Source of the DNA: Heterodera schachtii
Taxonomy: Eukaryota > Nematoda > Chromadorea > Rhabditida > Heteroderidae
DNA: 64,000 nt
Assembly: GCA_023374025.1 (NCBI GenBank)
Contig: SIJG01000009.1
Coordinates: 217,591 to 281,590, forward strand
Direction: 5' to 3'
The first letter of the stretch is position 1. Every line of letters begins with the position of its first letter. Both the position numbers and the translations under genes were made by a program. The notes under the pieces are model-generated. The model was not told the origin of the DNA. It saw only the letters and a program-made list of their open reading frames with translations, and searched no databases. Of the stretch, positions 31,833 to 43,337 are shown in pieces.

Positions 31833-32892
31833 ACGTTCTGCACATTGCACCTGGAGGTCATGGGACTTCGGAACACCAGGGCCGGCACATTGAGGGACTG
31901 TGAGATGACAGTTGGCAATTTCCATCCAATGCCAGCCGAAGAAGTGCCCGGCGCAATGCAGCAGTTCGTTGCCTGGTTCAACCACGAGCTGGCTTCAGAG
32001 TCGTCATCTGCCGCTGAATTCGCACCGCGGGCTCAGCACACGCTTGTGAGTAGAATAAATTAAAAGGCCGATGGTAATTACTAGGGCTACGATTTTTAGT
32101 TGCTAAAAACTGAAAATAGTTGCAAAAGACTTTATAATTTTGGAAAAAACGCCAAAATAATTTTTTTTTAATTTTTCAAATTTTCTTTTGATTTTTTAGG
32201 TTTTATTCTAAAAACAAAAAGCTAGAAAAATAGTTCGAAATAACTCGAAAACTAGTTTAACAACAACCGAAAAAACATGTTCACCTTTAATTGGAAGCCT
32301 CAGCAGTGCCAGCTAATCTAAATCGGTTATTGTACAAAAAATAAACACCGATTTACATGAATATTAAACTGCAAAAAAGCCTATCTTCTTTTTATTGGCG
32401 GCTATTTAATCGACGCTCTCAATGTTGAAAATTCCGTCCACACAGCAATCGCAGTTATTTTGATGGATTTGCCTGTTCTGAATAAGAATTATCGTGTGGA
32501 AAATTAATGAAAAAAATTTTAAAATATTCATTTTGTGGGCATTTAGTTATGAAAATTATTCGAAAAATGATTAAAATGATACCATCGGCTTTTGTAATTT
32601 ATTAGTCGCGGGGATTAAAATCGGTTAATAGAGGAGGGCATGTTAAGGTATATATTCATCCGTTTTACGACGGCAATGGAAGGACCTCACGCCTGCTGAT
32701 GAACCTTATCATGCCGCGCCGTGGATACCACCCGGTCACCCTGCCCGAGAAAAAGCGTATGAATATTACACGTGGCTGGAGGAAGCTTCAGACAACAACA
32801 ACATTGAGCCATTCATAAGGTTCATCAGCTTCCACCAGCAATGTGCTCAAGACCTGGAGCCCGCGCCCTCCCTCCCCTCATCCTCATCCTAA
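31833..32892 (+). pseudogene. Fic-domain (AMPylase-type) gene, one-base frameshift
   Basis: Fic enzymes transfer AMP (or related groups) to hydroxyl side chains; animal FICD acts on the chaperone BiP. Exon 31833-32045 encodes TLHLEVMGLRNTRAGTLRDC, TVGNFHPMPAEEVPGAMQQF and VAWFNHEL. After a 602-bp intron (GTGAGT...TTAAG), exon 32648-32892 encodes [19 protein letters not shown], the complete Fic catalytic motif HPFxxGNGR with its His, then [14 protein letters not shown]. There one G is missing; in the next frame [20 protein letters not shown] and ISFHQQCAQDLEP continue to TAA. Compared with FICD the order is intact, but N-terminal exons (including the autoinhibitory helix) are not recognised. 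A sequencing error cannot be excluded; if so, this is a functional gene. Confidence 0.75.
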
Positions 32893-32924
32893 TTTTCAAT
32901 CACTAACCCATATTGTATTGTAAT

Positions 32925-33050
32925 TAGGTATATTTGAGAAATGATCTTCAATCTCACCAATTGGAATTTGATTTGATGCTCTCATTTTCTCTCAGAAATA
33001 CTTTTGTTGATTAATTCTTTCGTTCGAATATACAAATATTTATTGAATTT
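32925..33050 (+). other. F-box-like family 3'-UTR remnant
   Basis: TTTGAGAAATGATCTTCAAT...CTCACCAATTGGAA...TTTCGTTCGAATATACAAATATT matches the 3' flanks of family members at 36775-36870 and 17221-17345. No family tail exon precedes it; the Fic gene does. It marks a deletion or recombination joining the two. Confidence 0.55.
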
Positions 33051-33401
33051 TATTTTAAAAAATTTCTATGAATATTTTAATTATGCTTATATTTTAAAAA
33101 GTGTTTCGAACTCACTAACTCTCTAAAATTAATAAAATCGCACGCACCAAATTTTAAAGCTTTAATTTAACCTGTAAATATTTGAACGCTTATTTATTTT
33201 GAAAATTTTCAAAATTCAGAGTATTCCAATTGTTTATATATGATTTTAAAGTTTTTGAAAAAAATTTCAAACTATTTTTCGCATATTTTGCCATTTAAAC
33301 AACTCCAATTTATTAACATTTACCACAATTTACGCGATTTCTCCATAAAATACATTATTATCACTGCTGAATTATGATCGATCATTTCTCAATAAAATAA
33401 T

Positions 33402-34670
33402 TCATTTCCTCTGCTGCTGATCAGTGATCACTGTTGTTGTTCTGGCGGAGGAAAAAGGCCTAAATTAAGCGCAATTTGAATTTTTTAACAAAATAAAATG
33501 CTTTTTTGTTGCTCACCCAATGCAAGTATTGACATTGTGAATCCCAATGTGCACATTGTTCAAATTGCTCGAATTTACGTCGTCTTCGTATTCCCATTGA
33601 TCCGCCGTCTCCGTCTCCCCATTTTGGCATCGTTTCATTATCCATCGCTCGTCCCATTCATCTTCGCTTTCGTTGGTCAATGTCAGCTTTTCGTTGGTTC
33701 GACCGTTGACCAATTCAAATGGCTCAATTGGCATGGACTTTGGATGAACAGAAAACTGAATTTTGTAGTGGACGGAAGTGGTGTCATTGAGAAACTTCTA
33801 AACAATGGGAAACCAAAATCAAAATCGAACGAACGAAAATGTATGGCCACACCTCCTTGAAATTGTTGACATCACCAACAGTAGCTAACATGCAATGCAA
33901 TCGCTTCGGATGGCCATCTTTTCTCGGTGTGTGCAACCATTTTGTCAATGCTTGCCCGACAGTTGCATTTGGCCCATCATCAGCAATTGAATCGGAGAAC
34001 AGATTACGACAAAATATGGAATTAATGTTGAGATCGGCGAGAATTGTGGGCGAAATGCGGCGACGCAAATTGTCCAAATGATCACTATTAGCAAAGTGAA
34101 AATGGCGAATGTTTGGTGCAAAAATGGGCCAAAGTTCACGTGCAAAAACATCCCAAATCGGCTGATCATCAACGATATATTGAAAACAAAACCACAAAGT
34201 CAAATTGGTGTCGTTCCATTTGTGAAAAATTTGTTGATTGGCACGAAGAAAAGCGATGACGGAGTGATCGATGTAACTGAAAAATGGTGACAAATGAATT
34301 GCTTTTGATTTACGTTTGCATTACTCAATCCAGAGGTCCTTAAAGCGAATTTTGTTGGGCAGCGAATGGTCGGGCAACGGAAATGGCACAGAATTGTCTT
34401 CGTCGATAATCACGGCTAAATTCGGCACTGCAGCAACAGGGTCTTTGTAAATTTTGATTGTTTTCAAAATTGGAAATTCTGATTGGCCATCGAAATGTTT
34501 GTCCACCAACGCATCAAAACGTGGAGAAAGAAGTGCCATTTTGAGTCCGAGTTGAGCACGGTCAAAAGATGGGAGAATGTCCATCCACACGTCGCCACAA
34601 ATCCAACTGAAACATGGTAAAAATTGGGAAAATGAAAAATTTGTAATTTTTTGTTTTACCGGCGGTTCAT
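33402..34670 (-). CDS. F-box-like family protein, intact
   Basis: Exons 34670-34660 (ATG AAC CGC CG), 34606-34325, 34276-33853, 33797-33517, 33459-33402; total 1056 nt, 351 residues, in frame. WICGDVWMDILPSFDRAQLG, MALLSPRFDALVDKHFDG, then SVIAFLRANQQIFHKWNDT, LWPIFAPNIRHFHFA and SPTILADLNINSI. The C-terminal exon has MPIEPFELVNGRTNEKLTL and a variant IMKRCQNGE where most members have LLKRCPI. The tail is PFSSARTTTVITDQQQRK. A minus-strand TATA-like box lies at 34789-34796. Role unknown; adaptor function inferred from the F-box-like block. Confidence 0.85.
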
Positions 34671-35106
34671 TTTTGTGGCAATTGACACAATTTGCTGCTG
34701 TTTTCCGAATGATTAAGATCAGAGAGAATAGGTAATTGTGTTTAAATTTTTTTTATAAATAATGAGAGGCAAATTGAAAAAACAAACATTTTTATAGTCC
34801 CGAAAATGGGAAATGAAAAAAAGAGGGGACAAAATTTCCTAAATTCTTCATTGCTCTGGCTCTTCTCTATCAAATATATGTAGAGTATATAATGTGTGAG
34901 GTAGGTACCTTTCTGTTTACTTTTCTGTTTTGTGAGTCAAATTAAAAAAAAAAAATTTTTTTTGGGTAAAAAAGGAGGCTGAAGTCGAAGTCTGACGTTT
35001 ATTTTTAGCCATAACGTGTTTCATATGACACCATTACGTATAATAGTGCTTATTTAAAACCTAAAATTTGATAAAAATTTCCCATTAAGCAAAATCACTT
35101 TTTATA
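34671..35106. other. Divergent upstream region between two F-box-like genes
   Basis: Minus-strand TATAAAAATG at 34796-34789 (about 119 bp before the ATG at 34670). No matching plus-strand box is obvious before 35107. AT-rich otherwise. Confidence 0.45.
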
Positions 35107-36750
35107 ATGGCACCGCCCGTCACAAAAAAGAAAAAGCATTCCTCCGACAATCGGCTACTCATTTCTTCTATCGCAATTGATGGACATCATAAACAACAAT
35201 TGATGGGTTCATTTGTGACATCATTTGGAAAGCGGCGAAGTGTTAGCGTGGCCACAAAAATGAAATGAACTTTGAGGAAAATGTGAGAATTTTTAGGGTT
35301 AAAATTAAGAATTTTAAGACCGCTAAATGGTGCCTATTAGAGATCGGAATTTTTAGAATGTACGGATAAGGGTAAGGGTTACGGGCTCGACATCTATACG
35401 GGTTACGGGCTAAAAACCCTTAACCCGTAAAACCCGTATTCAGAAATTATACGGGTAAGGGTTTTTTAGTTTTTTTAATGTGAGGAATTTTTAAATTTTA
35501 TTCTTTTCAGTTGGATTTGCCACGATGTTTGGATGGACATTATGCCATTTTTTCGTCGTCGTAAACTCGGCCTCAATTTGGCACTGATTTCCGATCGTTT
35601 CGATGTTTTGGTGGACGCGCATTTCGATGGCAAATCAGAATTGACGATTTGGAAAGCTATCAGGATTCACAAAGACGCTTTCACAGAAGTGCCGAAATTA
35701 ACTGTGTTAATCGATAATGCCAATCCTGTGGAATTTCCATGGCCTGACCGTCCGTTGCACAACAAAATTCGCTTCAATTTCCTTCTGATTGAGTAATTAT
35801 TGCAAAAAAAATTTCTGTGTAAATTAATGCATTTTATGTTGCTCCCTTTTTCAGTTACATTGATCATTCCGTCGTCGAATTTCTCCGCTCCAATCAACCA
35901 ATTTGGGACAAAGGCACCAATTTATATTTGCATTTGCATTCATCCAAAACAGAAAGCAATGTCCGCCCGATTTGGGATGTTTATGTCCGTCAAATTTGGC
36001 CCATATTTACGACAACAAATGTCCATCATTTGTGCTTTGACTTTGCTGATCATTTGGACACTTTGTTTCGTCTCACATCGCCGACAATTCTCTCCGATAT
36101 GAACATTAATTCAATCCAATCTCTTCGTCTGTTCCCAGAAGCAATTGATGACGATGATGGGCCAACAAATACAACTTCTCCCGGACAAATGTTGTCCAAA
36201 TGGTTGCACTACTCCGAGAACAGATGGCCGTCCGAAGAAATTGCGTTGCGATAAACATTTTGAATCACCAAATCTCGAATGGATCAACAGTTTCAAAAGA
36301 GGTGTGACCAATTTTTTAGTTTTTAACGACTGACTAATTGATTGCCTTTAATTTTCGTTTCCCATTGTTTAGACATTTCTCCGTGCCACCGCTTCAGTCA
36401 GTTACAAAATGTATTTTGAATTGAAAAGTTCAACACCAATTGAGCCATTTGAATTGGAGAACGGACGGACCAAAGAAAATCTGTCATTGGAGAAAATACC
36501 ACCTTATCCTGGCAGTTGGCTGTTGAAGCGATGTCCAATTAATGGAGAAACGGCAGCGTTTCAATGGGAAAACGAAAATTCGGCTGACAAATTTAACGGT
36601 GTCCGTTTTGTGCTTAACATTAACAAACAGTGTATTGGGTGAGTTTAAAAGATAATTGACAATTCAATTCAAATTTCACTTAATTTTAGGCCATTATCGC
36701 CACCAGCGGAAGAAGAAAAAGCGGACCAAAGCATGGAAAATGTCGTCTAA
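35107..36750 (+). pseudogene. F-box-like family pseudogene with long basic first exon
   Basis: Exon 1 (35107-35282) is of the long type: MAPPVTKKKKHSSDN, then GSFVTSFGKRRSVSVATKMK followed by TGA where the sister gene at 41203 has Arg (CGA). Exon 2 is 35511-35792 (WICHDVWMDIMPFFRRRKLG). Exon 3 (35855-36301) has an extra T in the LHTPR context and an extra A before the donor; its length modulo 3 fits two insertions. Exon 4 is 36373-36638 and the tail 36690-36750 (PLSPPAEEEKADQSMENVV). The intron after exon 1 carries an ACGGGTTACGGGCT-type inverted repeat (35370-35462). Confidence 0.8.
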
Positions 36751-38326
36751 TTGCGCGAAAGTGAATTAATTATATTTGTGAAATGATCGATGATCTCACC
36801 AAATGGAAACGGATTTGATGCTCATTTTATCTCAAAATGCTTTGTTGATTTTCTTTCGTTCGAATTCATAAATATCTGTGCTTCCAAGTGTCCTTTTTTT
36901 CTAATATTTGTCCTTTTTTGGCAAGACCTTGTTTTGTGCTTATTCTTGGATTTGAAAATAAATTTGCAAAAATTAAATATGGTGTCTACAAAAACCTCTA
37001 ATCTTCCTCAAAAAATTAACTCGATATCGCAAAATTATCATTTTTAAGGACAAACTCTAATAGCAAATCGCATTTAAATATTTTCAATCGTAAATTGGAT
37101 CAGATCGGTTGACAAAGCTTTTTAATAGTTTTTACAAGGTAAAAAGTACATTTTTCAAAAAATCTTATTTTTGGGGTCAAAATCTTAGTTTTAAAGCACC
37201 TGAAACCTGCTGGCTGACTGATTACATAATTTTTCAAATCTGAGAAAATAAAAATGTTCTGATTTGAGGGTAGGCCAAATTAAAAAAATTAGCCATTCAA
37301 ACAAAAAAATTCCGGCGGCCAATTTCCTCTCCAAAATTGTTAAAACCAAATATGTATATAATATTTGATAATTTTTGATCAAATAATTTGTATAAATATG
37401 TAACTGATTTGAAGCAATTTCGCAAAATGTTTTAATTTTCGACACCAAATTCTGTTTTTTGAGCCCGATATTCTGGTTTAGAAAACTTTCGATCGAAGCC
37501 TTGGTTTTAAAATTTTTGTGGTTGCCGGAGGAATGCAGAAATTCCGGCTCATTAAAGATTGCCGGAACATTTGGAGTTAGGGACCCCCCTTAAATTGAAA
37601 ATATCAGTTCGAACCCTGGCAATTAAAAATGCAAGCATTCATGGTTATTAATTTTGAGACCTGATTCTTTAATAAGAATTAACGTTTTTCTGCTGCTTAT
37701 TTGAAAAACTTGCAGATAATTGCCTATTTTTTACAGAAAGGCGAAAAAAAAAAGTTGCGATTTATGAGAAAATTCATAATAAAAAGCAGAGCAATTGTAA
37801 GAACTGTCATTTTTTGCAATTATAACTTACGACAAAAGTGTGCAGCTAATTGCCACAAAATGAACCGACGTTTAAAGAAAAGGTGAGAAATTTTCGAATT
37901 TAAAATTTATCATTTAATTAATGTTTTCACGCATTTCAGCTGGATTTGCAACGACATTTTGATGGACATTTTCCCTTATTTTGACCATGCCCAACTCGGT
38001 CTCAAATTGGCATTGCTTTCGCCACGTTTCGATGGTTTAGTGGACACGCATTTCAATGGCAAAACTGAATTGACACTTTGGAGGACAATCAAAATTCACA
38101 AGGAATTAGCAGGACCAAAAGCGACACTTTCTGTACGAATTGGTGGCGATTATGTGGCATTTCCATGGCCCGACCGTCCGTTGCCGAACAAAATTCGCTT
38201 TCGCTTCCTTCGGATTGCGTAATCAACATAAATTTTTGTGTGTGTATTATTTTTGTGCCCCCTTTTTCAGGTACATTGATCATTCCGTCGTCGAATTCCT
38301 CCGCTCAAATCAGCAAATTTTCGACA
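36664..38326. repeat. Direct duplication, copy 1 (about 1.66 kb)
   Basis: Matches 39361-41017 almost base for base; the few differences include a 6-nt deletion (in the KIRFRFLRIA segment) and single-base gaps. The unit contains the tail exon of one F-box-like gene, the intergenic region, and exons 1-2 plus the start of exon 3 of the next. The intergenic part (36751-37859) has no other recognised exon. Confidence 0.9.
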
Positions 38327-39446
38327 ATGGCACCAATTTGTATTTGATTTTGAGTTCGTGCAATGCCGAAAGCAATGTCCAGCCAATTTGTGACGTTTTT
38401 GTCCGACAGATTTGGCCCATTTTTACGACGACAAATGTCCATCATTTGAGTTTTAAAAATGATGCGCATTTTGACACTTTGCTTCGCCTCACATCGCCTT
38501 CAATTCTCTCCAATGTGAACATTAATTCAATGCATTTTGATGCTCTGTTCCCGGATGCGCGTGGTGATGATTTTGATAGGCCAAATGCAACTCCAACTTC
38601 TGGCCAAGTGCTTTCCAAATGGTTACACACGCCGACAGCAAATGGCCAACCGAAGCGATTGCGTTGCGTTATTCCTCCGAAAAATCTTGAATGGATCACC
38701 ACTTTCAAAGAGGTGGTGGTGACTAAATTTTCGTTAAACGGCTCTACTCAACTGCTGCAGTTTATGCGTCCAACCAATGACCATTCTCTCAGTTTCTTAG
38801 GCCATAACATTTTCTCGAACAGGAAGTGCGTTTTGCAGGACGTTTTATTTTCGTTTTCGCCAAAAAGACTATTTTTGCCATTTTGGGGTCCATTTTTTTT
38901 TTGGGTTTCGGGGGTGGGAGGGAGGGATTTAGCCTCCTCATCCCCTGGCTAAGCCCTTTCATTGATTTAGAAGCGTAAACTTATAAATCGTTTGGACGCG
39001 TAAACTGCAGTAGAGCTTAAACGACTGACTAATTGACTCGCGTTTAATTTGGGTTTCCCATTGTTTAGAAATTTATCAGTGCCACCGTTTCAGTCAGTTA
39101 CAAAGTGAATTTTGGACTGGAAATTACAACGCCAATTGAGCTTTTTGAATCGGTGAACGAACGGACCAAAGAAAAGCTGACATTGGAGCAAGTGACAGGC
39201 CATCCTGGCAAATTTCTGTTGAAGCGATGTCCAATTAATGGAGAAACGGCGGCGGATAAATGGGAAAACGGCGAAAATTCGGATGCTAATTTGAACAAAG
39301 CGTATTTTGTGCTTTATGACAATAATTGGATTGGGTGAGTGTAAAAGATAAACAAGCACCTAATTCAAATTTCACTTAATTTTAGGCCATTATCGCCACC
39401 AGCGGAAGAAGAAAAAGCGGACCAAAGCATGGAAAATGTCGTCTAA
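37860..39446 (+). CDS. F-box-like family protein, intact
   Basis: Exons 37860-37882 (MNRRLKK, longer leader than usual), 37940-38218, 38271-38712, 39069-39334, 39386-39446; total 1071 nt, 356 residues, in frame. WICNDILMDIFPYFDHAQLG, LALLSPRFDGLVDTHFNG, then YIDHSVVEFLRSNQQIFDNG, IWPIFTTTNVHHLSFK and SPSILSNVNINSM; C-terminal exon FESVNERTKEKLTLEQ with FLLKRCPINGE; tail PLSPPAEEEKADQSMENVV. Intron 3 contains an inverted-repeat element (38741-39016). Its 5' half and its tail are each present in the 1.66-kb duplication. An in-frame ORF extends upstream of the chosen start but is interrupted by family comparison. Confidence 0.85.
38741..39016. mobile_element. Inverted-repeat element in an intron
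   Basis: Ends GCTCTACT...CTGCAGTTTATGCGTCC and, inverted, GCTCTACTGCAGTTTACGCG, with a 7-bp direct repeat TTAAACG (38734-38740, 39017-39023). The left end has an 8-nt duplication. The termini resemble those of the 27752-28098 element, so the two are probably related families. Confidence 0.7.
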
Positions 39447-41017
39447 TTGCGCGAAAGTGAATTAATTATATTTGTGAAATGATCGATGATCTCACCAAAT
39501 GGAAACGGATTTGATGCTCATTTTATCTCAAAATGCTTTGTTGATTTTCTTTCGTTCGAATTCATAAATATCTGTGCTTCCAAGTGTCCTTTTTTTTCTA
39601 ATATTTGTCCTTTTTTGGCAAGACCTTGTTTTGTGCTTATTCTTGGATTTGAAAATAAATCTACAAAAATTAAATATGGTGTCTACAAAAACCTCTAATC
39701 TTCCTCAAAAAATTAACTCGATATCGCAAAATTATCATTTTTAAGGACAAACTCTAATAGCAAATCGCATTTAAATATTTTCAATCGTAAATTGGATCAG
39801 ATCGGTTGACAAAGCTTTTTAATAGTTTTTACAAGGTAAAAAGTACATTTTTCAAAAAATCTTATTTTTGGGGTCAAAATCTTAGTTTTAAAGCACCTGA
39901 AACCTGCTGGCTGACTGATTACATAATTTTTCAAATCTGAGAAAATAAAAATGTTCTGATTTGAGGGTAGGCCAAATTAAAAAAATTAGCCATTCAAACA
40001 AAAAAATTCCGGCGGCCAATTTCCTCTCCAAAATTGTTAAAACCAAATATGTATATAATATTTGATAATTTTTGATCAAATAATTTGTATAAATATGTAA
40101 CTGATTTGAAGCAATTTCGCAAAATGTTTTAATTTTCGACACCAAATTCTGTTTTTTGAGCCCGATATTCTGGTTTAGAAAACTTTCGATCGAAGCCTTG
40201 GTTTTAAAATTTTTGTGGTTGCCGGAGGAATGCAGAAATTCCGGCTCATTAAAGATTGCCGGAACATTTGGAGTTAGGGACCCCCCTTAAATTGAAAATA
40301 TCAGTTCGAACCCTGGCAATTAAAAATGCAAGCATTCATGGTTATTAATTTTGAGACCTGATTCTTTAATAAGAATTAACGTTTTTCTGCTGCTTATTTT
40401 GAAAAACTTGCAGATAATTGCCTATTTTTTACAGAAAGGCGAAAAAAAAAAGTTGCGATTTATGAGAAAATTCATAATAAAAAGCAGAGCAATTGTAAGA
40501 ACTGTCATTTTTTGCAATTATAACTTACGACAAAAGTGTGCAGCTAATTGCCACAAAATGAACCGACGTTTAAAGAAAAGGTGAGAAATTTTCGAATTTA
40601 AAATTTATCATTTAATTAATGTTTTCACGCATTTCAGCTGGATTTGCAACGACATTTTGATGGACATTTTCCCTTATTTTGACCATGCCCAACTCGGTCT
40701 CAAATTGGCATTGCTTTCGCCACGTTTCGATGGTTTAGTGGACACGCATTTCAATGGCAAAACTGAATTGACACTTTGGAGGACAATCAAAATTCACAAG
40801 GAATTAGCAGGACCAAAAGCGACACTTTCTGTACGAATTGGTGGCGATTATGTGGCATTTCCATGGCCCGACCGTCCGTTGCCGAACAAAATTCGCTTCC
40901 TTCGGATTGCGTAACAACATAAATTTTTGTGTGTGTATTATTTTTGTGCCCCCTTTTTCAGGTACATTGATCATTCCGTCGTCGAATTCCTCCGCTCAAA
41001 TCAGCAAATTTTCGACA
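39361..41017. repeat. Direct duplication, copy 2, ending at an assembly gap
   Basis: Second copy of the 36664-38326 segment; it stops at ten N bases (41018-41027). Either a true unequal-crossover product or an assembly or haplotype artefact, because the similarity ends exactly at the gap. Confidence 0.9.
40558..41017 (+). CDS. F-box-like family protein, 5' part truncated by gap
   Basis: Exons 40558-40580, 40638-40910 and 40962-41017, then Ns. Identical in design to the gene at 37860 (MNRRLKK, WICNDILMDIFPYFDHAQLG) but two codons shorter near KIRFLRIA. Reads openly to the gap (YIDHSVVEFLRSNQQIFD). The sequence just after the gap (TTTGCATATAATTC) is not family exon 3, so the gap hides a junction. 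Confidence 0.8.
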
Positions 41018-41027
41018 NNNNNNNNNN
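41018..41027. other. Assembly gap (10 N)
   Basis: Ten undetermined bases. A fixed-size gap usually marks a scaffold join of unknown real length. Confidence 0.95.
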
Positions 41028-41202
41028 TTTGCATATAATTCTACTCCCTATTGATAATTTTTAAAGAAATTTATTTATTCCATAATTTGTTCAAATTTAT
41101 GTGTGTCCATATTTCGCAATTTTACATATATCCCCTACATATTGCTCTGTCGTTTTATTTTTATATCATTTTATTTATTTTATTGGATCGAAACAATTTC
41201 TA

Positions 41203-43337
41203 ATGGCACCGCCTGTCGGAAAAAAGAAAAAACTTTCATCCACCGCTGAAAATCAGCAGCAGCAACCGTTGGGTTCAATTGTGACACCATTTGGAAGACG
41301 GCAAAGCGTTCGTTTAGCAAAGAAAATGAACAATCGAAATTTGAGGAAAATGTGAGCCAAATTTGGCACTTTTTCATGGCATTAAACATTTATAATTTTT
41401 CAGCTGGATCTGTAACGATGTTTTGATGGACATTCTGCCATTCTTTGATCGTGTCCAACTCGGCCTCAAAATGGCACTGATTTCTCCACGTTTTGATGGT
41501 TTGGTGGACACGCATTTCGACACTGGCAAATGCGAATTGAATATTCGTAATGAATTCATTATTCGAAAAAACATTAAGCAGCTCAAAAGCCCATATTTGC
41601 TGTTGACGAACACGAAAGTGTGCAATTTTCGATGCCCGACCGTCCGCTGCCCAACAGAATCCGTTTTCCGAGACTTACGATTGCGTAATTTAAATTGGGG
41701 CCTCGACATTTGCAGCCCATACATTTGGGCTCTATTGTAGTTTAAACGACCGTTCCAAGAAAGTTATGGTCAAAAATGAGTAGAAATTTGAAGTTTTCTG
41801 GCCATAACTTTCTTGAAACACAACGAAATTTTTTCACTTGTTACGGGATAAGAGAAGACTCTTGGGGCTATCGAAAGATACCAAGAATGTTTAATTTGGA
41901 GGTTTTTAGAATTAAGTTTTTTCGATCCCTGATCGCTTAAACAGCATAAAAATTAAGAAAAGCCGGGGTCGCAAATGCCGGGAAATGTTTGAACCCTCGA
42001 AACCCTAATTAATTCCCGAAACATCCCATTTTCAGGTACATCAACCATCACATCATCGAATTTCTCCGTTCCAATCAACAAATTTGGGACAATGGCACCA
42101 ATTTGGATTTGTATTTTCCTCCTTCACATGACCTTGACCAACAGCCGATTTGGGATGCTTTTGTGCGCGAAATTTGGCCAATTTTTGCACAAAACCTTCG
42201 CCATTTGCAATTTTCCGACACTAATCATTTGGACAAATTGCGTCATCTCATTTCGCCGACCATTCTCTCCGATGTCAATCCAAATTCGATCTTTTCTGGT
42301 CGGCTGGTGCCCGAACTGCTTGGAGATGATGGGCCAAATGCGAGTGCTGGACAAGCATTGGGCAAATGGTTGCACACTCCGCGAAAAGATGGACAGCCCA
42401 AGCGATTGACTTGCTGCTTCCCTCTCGGTGATGCATCGGTAGCAAATGAATGGCTCAACAATTTCAAGGAGGTCGCCATTTTGGGTGCATTTCATTTCCC
42501 CACACCCGTCGTCCCTCCCCTCCACCCCCCCCCCCAGAAATTTTTTTCAAAATTCTACCTTTATATATTTGTTTTAACCCGAGTCCGGGGTTTCAAATGG
42601 GTCGAAATGGGAGTCAGAATTGGTATTTGCCATCGGTAGTATTACCGAATATTTATTTTTTATTTTCCATTAGGCATTTCTCCGTGCCACCACCACTTCT
42701 TCTACTGCCTGCTGCTACTTTATTTATTTTTTGAATCCGTCGACGCCGCACATGGAGCAATTTGAATTGACGAACGAAGCGACCCGAGAAATGTTGACAT
42801 TGGAGAAACAACGCAATTCAAATTTGAATATTTTGAAGCGACAGCGATGCTCAATTGGGGGGAAGACGGACGACGGCGATTCGACAGCATCAAAAAGATG
42901 GGATTTTTATGCTTCGAACACTGTCATCTTCAATTTGTGTGCTCCAAATTGCATTGGGTGAGCAGCGAGCGGGGCGCATGTTTTGATGGCGATGGTGGAG
43001 TTGACTTGTCCCGATTTTTTGTTAAATTTGATTAAAAAAAAGTTCTGGACTAAGTTTTAAGGAGTATTCCGAGTCGCTGATTCCATTTTTATCATATTTG
43101 AACACCGGAACCGAATTTGAACATTTTTCAAAAATTCATTTTTATTGAAACCCTAAATTAATTCCCAAAAATTTCTTTTAAGAAAAATCGGGACGAGTAA
43201 AGTTTACCTTGCCTTTTTGCCTTTGTTTTGGGCAAAAAAGCAGCTTTTCCATATTTTCTTGAATTACCCAATTTAAATTGCTTTGCTTTTTTAGGCCTTT
43301 GTCTCCACCGGCAGCCAAAAGCGGGTCAAAGCAGTGA
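41203..43337 (+). pseudogene. F-box-like family gene, long basic N-terminus, one frameshift
   Basis: Exons 41203-41351, 41404-41684, 42036-42471, 42674-42957, 43295-43337. The long first exon encodes MAPPVGKKKKLSSTAENQQQ, TPFGRRQSVRLAKKM and NRNLRK: basic and Gln-rich, with a possible nuclear signal KKKK (inference). Exon 2 starts WICNDVLMDILPFFDRVQLG and shifts frame near LLLTNTK; the correct continuation VQFSMPDRPLPNRIRF lies one frame away. Summed exon length is 1193 nt, 2 modulo 3, which agrees with one lost base. Exons 3-5 are open (FLRSNQQIWDNG, IWPIFAQNLRHLQFS; tail PLSPPAAKSGSKQ). A decayed repeat lies in intron 2 (41727-41950). Could be functional if the lost base is a sequence error. 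Confidence 0.75.

Noticed and set aside
31701..31985. Minus-strand 94-codon ORF over the Fic exon
   Set aside because: Shadow of the plus-strand Fic exon, which matches the family and has proper splice borders.
37600..37625. GTTCGAACCCTGG resembling a tRNA B box
   Set aside because: No A box at the right distance and no cloverleaf. The sequence is part of a duplicated intergenic segment.
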